Assembly: GCA_947642745.1 (NCBI GenBank) | Contig: CANRTU010000047.1 | Span: 1 to 35,023, forward strand | Reading direction: 5' to 3' | DNA length: 35,023 nt | Origin: an uncultured Eubacterium sp. | GTDB lineage: Bacteria > Bacillota > Clostridia > Lachnospirales > Lachnospiraceae | Part shown: piece after piece, positions 23,754 to 32,146 of the stretch | Numbering within the stretch: the stretch's first letter is position 1 | Layout of the letters: the number at the start of each line of letters is the position of its first letter | Made by a program: the position numbers and the translations under genes | Notes under the pieces: generated by a model | The model's input: the letters and a program-made list of their open reading frames with translations, nothing else | What the model was told of the DNA's origin: nothing | Database searches by the model: none

Positions 23754-26375
23754 TCAGTTTTTTAACTTCTTTACTAACTTTTTATACTGTAGATTGAACT
23801 CTTTGTTGAATAACTGATTGTACTGCGCACGAAACTCTTCATTAAATAATTCATCGAATTGTTCTCCCAGCGCCTCTCCAAACTGTTTTTTCAGCTGCTT
23901 TTTCAATGTGTCTTTCAGCATTGGCCTCATTTCCATTCTCAGCTGTTTTTTCAGCCTGAGTTTCGCTTTCTGCTTTAATTCTTCTTTCAGCCTCTTTTTC
24001 AGCTTGGTTTTTAATACTGGTTTTATCTTCTGTTCAAGTCCGATATTTAACTTCTTTTTTAATTTTGTTTTCTGCTTTTTCAGATTACCGCCGGAGTTAT
24101 TGGAGGAGTCAGATTTATCATCAACGTTGTCATTATCCGTAATGTCCGTATCTCCCGGCTTATTGGATGAATCTGTATCGCCGGAATTATCCTCAGGGTT
24201 ATTCGTATTATTATCTGTATCATCCGGGTCTTCTGGTCCGGTGGCAGTGTCAGGACTATCCGGAACGCTCGGGCTGCTTGGGCTGCTCGGAGTGCTTGGG
24301 CTGCCTGGTGTTACAGGATTTCCAGGACTTACAGACCCGCCGGAACTGCCTGATCCGCCTGAGCTACCGGAGCTGCCTGATCCGTTGGAACCGCCGGAAG
24401 ATCCACTACCGGTTGCCGGAATCGTACTGGTCTCACGATAAGAACAGACTGTACAGTCTCTGTGCTTACTTCCGCTCTGGCTGGATGTGGCGCCCGTGTC
24501 TACTACCCAGCTGCCAAAACTATGTGTCCCGTAGCTGTCTTTTTCGCTGTTATTAGTTACAGGACATTCTGCAACAGTACATTCATGCCAGTGATTCGTA
24601 TTGTCATTCTTCCATTCTGACGACCAGCTGTGCGCATGGTCACCGGTAATAAGATCGCCTGGATCATCAGGATCTTTGGCGAATGGGTCTGGGAATGGGA
24701 CATTAAAGTTTACTGTAACCTTTCCCTGTAAACCGGAATACGTTATGGCACTATTTCCGCCTTTAGAATTCCATGCCACTTCGTCTCCAGCAAAGTTTAT
24801 CTCTTTTAATGCTGTACACTTACTGAATGGCCCTCCACTATTTGTATCCAGTCCTTTGACTTCTTTTATTCCTGCAGGGATATAAAGTACAGGAAGCATT
24901 GAACAATTTGAAAACATACCCGCACTAATACAATCAGCTTTTTCTGGCAGAGTCACATCTGTGAGCCTCCAGCACTGTTTAAATACATCATCCCCTATAG
25001 CAACTTCCCCGCTGCCTGGCATAAATCTTACACGGGTCATTTGCTGGCACTGCATAAATGCTCCAGCGCCTACTGAAGTAATTGTAGATGGAAAATCAAT
25101 ATATCGCAATGTATTACAACTTTCAAAAGCCCGCTCTCCAATCGTTTGCACACCTTCGGATACAGTCGCAGAAACCAGATCCTGACAGGCCCGGAATGCA
25201 TCAGCTCCAATAGTCCTCACACTGCTCGGAATGGTGACAGATAGAATCTTTGATTCTCTAAACGCACTCGGGCCAATTGCTGTCAGGCTGGCAGGAAGAT
25301 GTACACTGGTTGCTGTGCTCTTATCAAATGCATAATTCCCGATTCCTGTGATACCATTCTCAATCACAATTGTGTTAATCTGGGTACCAGCCGTCTCCCA
25401 CGATGGACGATTATTATAGTCATAATCACCTATATTACCACTTCCAGAAATAGTAAACGTTCCCATATTTGTCAGCGTCCACGTAAGGTTACTACCCTCT
25501 GTCCCGTTCGTTTCTACTGTTTCCGGAACATCTGATGGAGTATAGCCATTCGGATAACGTGTAACGATGAAGTTCGTATTCTTAAGAAAATCGTCTTTAC
25601 TGATTACCCTGCCCCAGTGAACTGTCTTGTTGTAGTTACCCTCGGCAACTACCAGACCAGCATCTGTTTTCCGCAATACAATGACACTGTGACTATTATT
25701 ATTTACCCGCAGGATGTCTCCTACATTCACATTTTCATATTTAATTTCACGAATCTCTCTTGCAGGTAAATCACCAAACGCCTCATCGCTTAATATAAAC
25801 GCAAATGCGGCGCAGCCTACTCCGCTGCTTACATTGCCCAGTATTTTTCCGCCTTTCCATCTATAAGCAGATCCAAGACTACCTTTTGTTCCATATGGTT
25901 CGAAGTTGGTCCAGGTCATTCCTTCAGGGTACTTATCTTTTAGTTGATACATTTTACTATATACATCGCTAAAGTCTGATCCTGTTGTTTTATCTGTTGT
26001 GCCAGAATTGTCCGGTAACTGGTTTGAACCTGATCCATCTCCGTCAGGTTTGCTGTCCGGAACAACTGGTTCTGTAGTGGTCGGAGCAGTTGGTCCTGAA
26101 GCGGGCGGAACAGTTGTGTCTATAGCTGGCGGAGTTTGCGTTTTTGCGGATCCCACAGGCTGAGTATCCGGCCCGGCTTCCACTGCCCCTGATACGTTTA
26201 CCGCCTGCGTGTCTGGCTGAACAGGCTGGTTGTCTGATACGGTCAGTTCATACTCCTGGCTGTCCGTACGAACCGACGCTGATGCCACTGCCGTTCCCAT
26301 AGCAGAAGACAACATGGCGAATGTTGTCATAAACGAAATTGCCTTTTTTGTACGTTTCCATTTTTTAGAATACAT
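23754..26375 (-). CDS. Large secreted papain-fold/BspA-repeat protein with basic helical tail
   Basis: 873 aa. Order: signal peptide (1-34); Pro/Thr-rich linker (35-134); a papain-fold NlpC/P60- or CHAP-like domain (about 135-280) with likely catalytic Cys in GVGCAAFAFIL and His in NNNSHSVIVL; BspA-type leucine-rich repeats (about 285-560; 'AF..C..L..V.iP..v..IG..AF'); a His/Cys-bearing HSW...HWHEC...CPV module (about 590-650); a Ser/Gly/Pro then Asp/Asn linker (about 650-764); and a 109-residue Lys/Leu-rich tail. The tail ends in near-12-residue repeats (FDELFNEEFRAQ, YNQLFNKEFNLQ). The enzyme part would cut peptide bonds in peptidoglycan; the basic tail could bind wall polymers. No LPxTG is present. 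AAAGGAGG precedes the ATG. Confidence 0.85.
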   Translation of the reverse strand: MYSKKWKRTKKAISFMTTFAMLSSAMGTAVASASVRTDSQEYELTVSDNQPVQPDTQAVNVSGAVEAGPDTQPVGSAKTQTPPAIDTTVPPASGPTAPTTTEPVVPDSKPDGDGSGSNQLPDNSGTTDKTTGSDFSDVYSKMYQLKDKYPEGMTWTNFEPYGTKGSLGSAYRWKGGKILGNVSSGVGCAAFAFILSDEAFGDLPAREIREIKYENVNVGDILRVNNNSHSVIVLRKTDAGLVVAEGNYNKTVHWGRVISKDDFLKNTNFIVTRYPNGYTPSDVPETVETNGTEGSNLTWTLTNMGTFTISGSGNIGDYDYNNRPSWETAGTQINTIVIENGITGIGNYAFDKSTATSVHLPASLTAIGPSAFRESKILSVTIPSSVRTIGADAFRACQDLVSATVSEGVQTIGERAFESCNTLRYIDFPSTITSVGAGAFMQCQQMTRVRFMPGSGEVAIGDDVFKQCWRLTDVTLPEKADCISAGMFSNCSMLPVLYIPAGIKEVKGLDTNSGGPFSKCTALKEINFAGDEVAWNSKGGNSAITYSGLQGKVTVNFNVPFPDPFAKDPDDPGDLITGDHAHSWSSEWKNDNTNHWHECTVAECPVTNNSEKDSYGTHSFGSWVVDTGATSSQSGSKHRDCTVCSYRETSTIPATGSGSSGGSNGSGSSGSSGGSGSSGGSVSPGNPVTPGSPSTPSSPSSPSVPDSPDTATGPEDPDDTDNNTNNPEDNSGDTDSSNKPGDTDITDNDNVDDKSDSSNNSGGNLKKQKTKLKKKLNIGLEQKIKPVLKTKLKKRLKEELKQKAKLRLKKQLRMEMRPMLKDTLKKQLKKQFGEALGEQFDELFNEEFRAQYNQLFNKEFNLQYKKLVKKLKN

Positions 26376-26524
26376 ACCAAATACCTCCTTTAAATTAATC
26401 TTACCCCATTATGGATTTTTCCGTGTCATGACATCCCGGGTGTACTGCTGCTTATAAAAAAGGACATAATCCACCCATGATATATCATAACCTATGAATT
26501 TTAAACATATTACGCTTATATTAC

Positions 26525-26552
26525 ACTATATCACAGATTCCGGAAAAGTCAA
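26525..26552 (-). promoter_or_regulatory. Promoter of the BspA-like gene
   Basis: On the minus strand: TTGACT (26547-26552), 16-bp spacer, TATAGT (26525-26530). It gives a leader of about 140 bases. Confidence 0.65.
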
Positions 26553-26888
26553 TCCAGCGTTTTATTCATGAAAATAATTAAAAGTAGTTTCCCGCCGTAT
26601 GGCATGGGACAGTTAAATTGCGCCGGTATAAGTCCGTGCCAGCCTTCAGCCGGCTGTAAATGCAGAGGTAACGCCCATTTCATACACGTCTGGCTAAAAA
26701 TTTAATGAATACTGTCATAAGTGTAACAGTGAAACTAATTTCAGAACAACCATTACCAGAGATACCGTATCTTCAGGGCCATCATGCAGTTGTATCAATG
26801 TTATGATGAACGGTATGATAAGTTTCTGTCTATATACATAATACGGATTTAACACAATTATGCTATTTTAACTTCATTTCCTATGAAT
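26553..26888. other. Gene-free spacer
   Basis: No gene is seen. Short broken reading frames occur around 26700-26860, with one phrase (TACTGTCATAA...CAGTGAAAC) that also occurs near 1260-1285, hinting at relics of a common element. I cannot name it. Confidence 0.4.
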
Positions 26889-27014
26889 AAGTATCCGGCA
26901 GAGCCGGATACTCCGCCTGCGGCGGGCTGCCTCTGGCAGCATTTTCTTCTCCGCCGCAGTGCGATCCTCCCAGAAGGTTTTATCTTATAGAACGCTCTTT
27001 CCTATAAGATAAAT
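26889..27014 (+). repeat. 126-bp multi-hairpin repeat, copy B
   Basis: Same order of hairpins as copy A and only about three differences from copy C, to which it is directly joined. The fourth hairpin (CCTCC/GGAGG in C) is weakened here by two changes. Confidence 0.92.
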
Positions 27015-27140
27015 AAGTATCCGGCAGAGCCGGATACTCCGCCTGCGGCGGGCTGCCTCTGGCAGCATTTTCTTCTCCGCCGCAGTGCGATCCTCCCGGA
27101 GGGTTTTATCTTATAGGACGCTCTTTCCTATAAGATAAAG
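27015..27140 (+). repeat. 126-bp multi-hairpin repeat, copy C
   Basis: Head-to-tail with copy B, exact period 126. The terminal stem TTTATCTTATAGG (27105-27117) and CCTATAAGATAAA (27127-27139) is a perfect 13 bp. It ends 2 bp from the GH43 terminator. Confidence 0.92.
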
Positions 27141-27142
27141 TA

Positions 27143-27173
27143 AAAAGCAGAGAGCCCCACGTTCTCTGCTTTT
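27143..27173 (-). terminator. Terminator of the sugar-utilisation operon
   Basis: AAAAGCAGAGA (27143-27153) and TCTCTGCTTTT (27163-27173), 11-bp perfect stem. On the minus strand it is followed by a T-rich run. Confidence 0.9.
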
Positions 27174-27201
27174 ATAATTTGTTAGAGTAAATTTTGCTGA
27201 T

Positions 27202-28527
27202 TTATTGAATCTCGATTCTGTCAATTTCAAAATCCTCAGTTCCCGTTTCTGAATCCACTGTCAGAGTATTTATGTCTTCTGTCAGTTCCACACGGAATGA
27301 AACCGGCTGATAATATTCAGACGGATATACGCTCGCACGGTATTCCTGTCCGTTTATGGTCAGCTCCATGAACGTTACAAACTGATCGTCCAGAAACTGA
27401 TCTGCTTTTGCGTATACATGCAGATCCACACAGCCCTTTTTAGGGATCTCTATACTTTCTCCCAGCCGGATATGATCCCGGCTGCATATATAACGTGTTT
27501 TTTCTCCCGCCGGCGCCTTTAGCAATGTATCCGGCGCTGCCGGTTCCATATCTTTGATCTGTCCCCTGTCATCAAATTCAACATATCCATATCTTACAGA
27601 ACGGCTCCAGCCTGCTTCCTGCCACCTGGCCGCATGATAGACGATAATTGTGCTGCTCCCATCCGCAGAAACGGTAAAACAGTTATGTCCCGGTCCCGGT
27701 ACGCCATTTGTCTTTGACATGACAGGAGTGTCCTTTTTCATCCAGGACTCTGGAGATTTAACGTCCGCATCAATGGGAGCAGTCAGTATTCCAAGACAAT
27801 AATCATCGGTCCAGCTGCCGCTGACAGAATATACCAGATTAATTGTATCTTTACAGATCAGAATTTCCGGTCCCTCATTTACCAGCGGATTGCCAATCAT
27901 TTCCCAGTCATACTCTGGCTTTGATAATAGAATTTTTTCTTTTTTTATTTCCGTAGGAGATATCATCTCCGCCAGATAGATATCCTGTCTGACATTCACG
28001 GAACCTTCCCATCCGGACCAGATAAAATATCTTCCGGACGGTAAATCCAGCACTGTACCGTCAATTGCGAATTTGTCGTCCATACCCTTTACCGGCTGGC
28101 ACGTCCATTCATCCGCAAATGGATCTTCACTTTTATTAACCAGCGCATACATGACATGAATTTCCATGCCGGGAGTGCGTGCCGCAAAATAGATATACCA
28201 CGCATCATCCAGCCAGAATATTTCCGGCGCCCAGAGATCCGCCAGTTCCGATGATGGTTCATATAATACTTTACTTTCTCCAGCAGATATTCCTGTCAGA
28301 CTTTCTGAACGCCATAATGTAATATTGGAACCTGTTGTTTTTGTATAGTAGTACCAGTCTCCATGCCTGATGACATACGGATCGGCACCTTCCTGGTCAA
28401 TGATTGGTGATATCATGTCTGTTTCTTTCATGTTCTCTTTTTTCGTACATCCGGCTCCTGCCAGTACACTTACTGACAGCAAAATGATGCCGCTGATGAT
28501 TCTTAATCTTTTGGAAACATTTCGCAT
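27202..28527 (-). CDS. Glycoside hydrolase family 43 lipoprotein
   Basis: 441 aa. Lipoprotein signal with lipobox LAGAGC (Cys at about 27). A five-bladed beta-propeller catalytic domain (about 40-330) shows the three GH43 acids in context: Asp in QEGADPYVIR (base), Asp in KFAIDGTVLD (pKa modulator) and Glu in LVNEGPEILI (acid). Family members are inverting alpha-L-arabinofuranosidases, beta-xylosidases or arabinanases. A C-terminal beta-sandwich of about 100 residues may bind sugar. The start overlaps the GH2 stop by 25 bases and uses the AGGAGTG site within the end of that gene. Being lipid-anchored it acts outside, before ABC import. The exact substrate is not readable. Confidence 0.9.
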   Translation of the reverse strand: MRNVSKRLRIISGIILLSVSVLAGAGCTKKENMKETDMISPIIDQEGADPYVIRHGDWYYYTKTTGSNITLWRSESLTGISAGESKVLYEPSSELADLWAPEIFWLDDAWYIYFAARTPGMEIHVMYALVNKSEDPFADEWTCQPVKGMDDKFAIDGTVLDLPSGRYFIWSGWEGSVNVRQDIYLAEMISPTEIKKEKILLSKPEYDWEMIGNPLVNEGPEILICKDTINLVYSVSGSWTDDYCLGILTAPIDADVKSPESWMKKDTPVMSKTNGVPGPGHNCFTVSADGSSTIIVYHAARWQEAGWSRSVRYGYVEFDDRGQIKDMEPAAPDTLLKAPAGEKTRYICSRDHIRLGESIEIPKKGCVDLHVYAKADQFLDDQFVTFMELTINGQEYRASVYPSEYYQPVSFRVELTEDINTLTVDSETGTEDFEIDRIEIQ

Positions 28528-30323
28528 GTTCCAATCACTCCTCTATGGAATTTTTTATTAATTGCCCGTATGCTGGCCAGATCACATTTTGGCTTTCTGT
28601 CATATGTCAGCAGCCCGTTCATTTCCTGTTCCACATCTGTCAGCTGTGTATAGCAGTATCCACACAATCCTGTTGATGCGAACACCGCATCCATAACCCG
28701 TTCATAATCCTCTAAAAATTCCTGTTCATTTTCAACCGCCGTATAACCCCATGCATCTTCACCGGACAATTCGAAACCAATTCCACCGAATTCTGTTAAG
28801 ATGACAGGCGAATCTTTATGTTCAAACCCTCTGGCATAAATATCCCAGGATGTTGATGGGAAACTGACAAGTCTTTCTATAGAAGAAAGCATTTCCTGAT
28901 AGTATTCAAATTTCTTAGATTCTTCTTTCTGGCCATGTGCATAATTATGTATTGCACAAATATCAGTTTCTGTCATTTCCCATCCATCATTGGATATGAC
29001 GAGCCTTGTATTGTCGATGGCATGAAGAAAATGGTACATTGCCTGGGAAAAGTGCTGTTGCACCGGATTCTGATGTATATATGGTATGCCCCAGCTTTCA
29101 TTCAAAGGTACCCAGGTAATAATACTTGGATGATTATAATCTCTGTCCACAATTTCCGTCCACTCTGTCATGAGGCGTTTCACTGCTTTAGGATCATACA
29201 TTATCGCAGACGCACACTCTCCCCACACAAGGTATCCAAGCCTGTCCGCCCAGTAGAGAAATATGGGATCTTCTGTTTTCTGATGCTTACGGCATCCATT
29301 AAAGCCCATCTCTTTTGCCAGCCCGATGTCACGCCTGAAAGCATCATCGTCAGGTGCGGTCATAAGACTGTCCGGCCAGTATCCCTGATCCAGAACAAGC
29401 CGCTGATAATATGGTTTATTATTTAAATATACCCGCCCGTTTTCTGTATGCACTTTCCGGAATCCGAAATAGCTGCTGACATAATCCACAATATTTCCTT
29501 CTGCGTCTCTCAGTGTAAATACCACATCAAACAGATTTGGCTTTTCCGGGCTCCACGACCATCCATGGTCATGAAAATTCGTTCTGAAAATATGATTCTG
29601 GATAATATCCGCATCCAGATCAATTCTCCCGCCATAACATTTTACAGTTCCTTCACAGACCAGCTTTTCCTTAAAGCTGATGGTATACTGCAGGCAGTCC
29701 TCTCCGGTAGTCCCTTCCAGATCACAACAGATATTTTCTTTTCCATCATCAAATAATGACGTAAATTTTATACCGGATATATGTTTTTGATTCACTGTTT
29801 CCAGCCATACAGTCTGCCAGATTCCTGTAGTTCCGGTGTACCAGATTCCTCTTGGAGAATCTTCCCAGATCTGTTTCCCTCTTGGAATTAATTCGTCTTC
29901 CAGTGGATCACAGACTCTTACCACCAGAATCTGTTCTCCTTCCGTCAGATAATCAGTAATATCAGTGGAAAAAGATGTGTGTCCGCCCTCATGTTCACAC
30001 ACCAGCATTCCGTTCAGAAAAACCATAGCCTGATAATCCACTGCCCCAAAATGCAGGAGTATGCGTTCTTCACGCTTTCTATTGGCCTTAAAATTTCTTT
30101 TATACCATACGATTTCATGATTTCCGGTATCACTGATACCGCTCAGCCCGCACTGATATACAAATGGCACCCGGATTTCATGTTCGAAATCCTCTTTTCC
30201 CAGATACCATTTTTTTTCTATTCCATTATTATGATCATCAAAACAGAACTGCCATGTCCCGTTTAAATTCTGCCATTGTTCCCGCACCATCTGAGGCCTG
30301 GGATAAGCGCATCTCGTATTCAA
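28503..30323 (-). CDS. Glycoside hydrolase family 2 enzyme (cytoplasmic)
   Basis: 606 aa, close to beta-glucuronidase length and shorter than LacZ. Sugar-binding jelly-roll (about 1-180), immunoglobulin-like domain (about 185-280) and TIM barrel (about 285-590). The acid/base Glu is in VPLNESWG and the nucleophile Glu in VILTEFGGIG. Known activities are beta-galactosidase, beta-glucuronidase, beta-mannosidase and some arabinosidases; PLNESWG rather than a NEP pattern leaves the sugar open. There is no signal peptide, so it acts on imported oligosaccharide. The start is TTG, an unusual choice supported by GGAGG 6 bases upstream; the next ATG would cut 11 residues. It follows the permease by 21 bp. 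Confidence 0.9.
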   Translation of the reverse strand: MNTRCAYPRPQMVREQWQNLNGTWQFCFDDHNNGIEKKWYLGKEDFEHEIRVPFVYQCGLSGISDTGNHEIVWYKRNFKANRKREERILLHFGAVDYQAMVFLNGMLVCEHEGGHTSFSTDITDYLTEGEQILVVRVCDPLEDELIPRGKQIWEDSPRGIWYTGTTGIWQTVWLETVNQKHISGIKFTSLFDDGKENICCDLEGTTGEDCLQYTISFKEKLVCEGTVKCYGGRIDLDADIIQNHIFRTNFHDHGWSWSPEKPNLFDVVFTLRDAEGNIVDYVSSYFGFRKVHTENGRVYLNNKPYYQRLVLDQGYWPDSLMTAPDDDAFRRDIGLAKEMGFNGCRKHQKTEDPIFLYWADRLGYLVWGECASAIMYDPKAVKRLMTEWTEIVDRDYNHPSIITWVPLNESWGIPYIHQNPVQQHFSQAMYHFLHAIDNTRLVISNDGWEMTETDICAIHNYAHGQKEESKKFEYYQEMLSSIERLVSFPSTSWDIYARGFEHKDSPVILTEFGGIGFELSGEDAWGYTAVENEQEFLEDYERVMDAVFASTGLCGYCYTQLTDVEQEMNGLLTYDRKPKCDLASIRAINKKFHRGVIGTCEMFPKD

Positions 30324-30344
30324 AGCTTACCTCCAAAACATATA

Positions 30345-31181
30345 TTATTTGATTCCGCTGTTTAAAGACATGGACTGCATAAAATTTTTCTGCGCCACAA
30401 GGTATAACAGAAACGTCGGCAACAGCGCCAGGATAGCTCCCGCAGTCCCTATTCCCGGATAAGTCATGTACTGCCCCTGCAGCAGCTGCAAGCCCGGTGT
30501 AATCGGCAGTCTGTCTATATCTGTCATTACGATTGACGGCCACAAAAAGTCATTCCAGGAACCTGTAAAACTAAACAACGCAACTACTGTAAGAACCGGA
30601 CGTGACAGGGGCAGGATAATATGCCAGAAAATCTGAAACCTGTTTGCGCCGTCTACAAGCGCTGATTCGTCCAGTTCTTTTGGAATGCCGTCCATAAACT
30701 GTTTGACAAGAAACAGATTATACACGGATGCTGCGCCCGGAACAATAACTGCCAGAAATGTATTCGTCCATCCTAGCGAATCTACAATCTTAAAGTTTGG
30801 AATCAGATTGATTACAGACGGCAGCATCATTGTAGATAGCAGTACGGCAAACAACTGATTCCGGAACCTGAATTGTAATCGTGTAAAGCCATATGCCGCA
30901 AGTGATACGATTACAAGTACAAGAAGCATATGTCCCACAGCTATAATTAATGAATTAAGAAACCATTTAAAAACGGGTGTTGAATCATTATCTACGATTA
31001 ATTTCAGATAATTTTCCAGTGTCCATTCTTTTGGGATCAGATGAAATCCGGAGCCCTGAATTTCATATTCTGATTTAAATGAAGTCAGTACTGCCCAAAG
31101 AACAGGAAACATCCAGATCATACTGACTGCTGCCAGCATAATAAAACAGAAGATCTTTTTTATACGCTCACTATTTCCCAT
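30345..31181 (-). CDS. ABC sugar permease, MalG/LacG type
   Basis: 278 aa with six predicted membrane helices. The EAA loop is ELDESALVDGANRFQIFWHI (about 172-191), which contacts the ATPase, followed by LPLSRPVLTVVALFSF. This is the CUT1 family permease of the MalG branch. It pairs with the MalF-type protein encoded 10 bp upstream and the solute-binding lipoprotein. No ATPase is in the window; CUT1 systems of Firmicutes commonly share an MsmX/MsmK-type ATPase. AGGAGAG overlaps the stop of the preceding gene. Confidence 0.94.
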   Translation of the reverse strand: MGNSERIKKIFCFIMLAAVSMIWMFPVLWAVLTSFKSEYEIQGSGFHLIPKEWTLENYLKLIVDNDSTPVFKWFLNSLIIAVGHMLLVLVIVSLAAYGFTRLQFRFRNQLFAVLLSTMMLPSVINLIPNFKIVDSLGWTNTFLAVIVPGAASVYNLFLVKQFMDGIPKELDESALVDGANRFQIFWHIILPLSRPVLTVVALFSFTGSWNDFLWPSIVMTDIDRLPITPGLQLLQGQYMTYPGIGTAGAILALLPTFLLYLVAQKNFMQSMSLNSGIK

Positions 31182-31191
31182 TTTCTCTCTC

Positions 31192-32067
31192 CTATGTCTC
31201 TGCCTTGCGGTTTATCATAAACTGCATACCTGAAAAAATCATAATAACAAGTCCCAGCAGCACAGCCATTGCTGCCGCCATTCCTGCCGTCGATATACCT
31301 GTTCCAAAGGCATTTTTCTGAATATACATCATTAAGACCCTTGTACTGTTATTTGGCCCGCCTTCAGTCAGCATCAGTGCCTGCCCATATACATTGAACT
31401 GGGAAATTGTAGTCATAACAGTTGTAAATAAAAGCTGGGATCTTATATTTGGCAGTACAATTTTAAAAAACCTGATGATACTGCCCGCACCGTCAATCTG
31501 GGCTGCTTCAATCTGGTCTTTTGGTATTGTATTTAATGCCGCCACATAAATAATCAGGTTACCTCCCGCACACCACCATAATGTAACGCCTACAATTGCG
31601 ATCCAGGCCCATGGCTGTGTTGCGGTAATCTTGATGTTTAACCCGAACCATTCTTTAAACGGGCCGAAAGATAAGCTGAGCCGGAAGGCCCAGATAATCA
31701 TTACCGCAGAAATCGCAAACAGGTTTGGCAGATACAGCAATGACTGAAAGAGCTTATGCCCTTTTGTTTTGACAGAAAGCATCAGCGCCAGGGCCAGTGG
31801 AATGATAATACAGACCGGCACTGCCATTAATACGAATAACAGAGTGTTTTTCGCACCATTAAAAAACTGCTCATGATAAATAGATTCTGTATCAAAAAGA
31901 ATCGTTTTAAAATTATTTATACCAACAAACTCAGGTGTATTGTATAAATCCCAGTCTGTAAAAGACACAAATACACCAAATATCGCCGGCGCTAAAACAA
32001 ACACGATAAATAAAACCATAAATGGACCTATAAATACAACAGACCAGAAGTTCATTTTTCTTTTCAT
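31192..32067 (-). CDS. ABC sugar permease, MalF/LacF type
   Basis: 291 aa from the ATG at 32067, six membrane helices. The EAA loop is IPKDQIEAAQIDGAGSIIRF, followed by FKIVLPNI and, later, MLTEGGPNNSTRVLMMYI, a region typical of CUT1 MalF-like permeases. An in-frame extension of 18 residues to 32121 exists, but AAGGAG sits 6-11 bases before the ATG at 32067, and the extension overlaps the intercistronic hairpin, so I use 32067. It forms the transmembrane channel with the MalG-type partner. Confidence 0.94.
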   Translation of the reverse strand: MKRKMNFWSVVFIGPFMVLFIVFVLAPAIFGVFVSFTDWDLYNTPEFVGINNFKTILFDTESIYHEQFFNGAKNTLLFVLMAVPVCIIIPLALALMLSVKTKGHKLFQSLLYLPNLFAISAVMIIWAFRLSLSFGPFKEWFGLNIKITATQPWAWIAIVGVTLWWCAGGNLIIYVAALNTIPKDQIEAAQIDGAGSIIRFFKIVLPNIRSQLLFTTVMTTISQFNVYGQALMLTEGGPNNSTRVLMMYIQKNAFGTGISTAGMAAAMAVLLGLVIMIFSGMQFMINRKAET

Positions 32068-32080
32068 GTTTTTCTCCTTA

Positions 32081-32129
32081 ACGGAAGAACTGTGATCCCG
32101 TAACCAGAAGGGCAGTATCACAGTTCCGT
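32081..32129 (-). promoter_or_regulatory. Intercistronic stem-loop between binding protein and permease genes
   Basis: AACTGTGAT (32088-32096) and ATCACAGTT (32117-32125) pair perfectly, extended by ACGGA (32081-32085) with TCCGT (32125-32129) around a small bulge. There is no T-run. In many ABC operons such a hairpin lets binding protein mRNA outlast the permease part, giving more binding protein. Confidence 0.65.
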
Positions 32130-32146
32130 AAAATCTGTTTATGTTT

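Noticed and set aside
23818..24441. 207-codon frame opposite the BspA-like gene
   Set aside because: It is an antisense product of the repetitive Ser/Gly/Pro and Lys-rich coding region, with no ribosome site.
26889..27140. CRISPR-like tandem repeat
   Set aside because: The units are 126 bp, directly joined and without unique spacers, and no cas genes are present.
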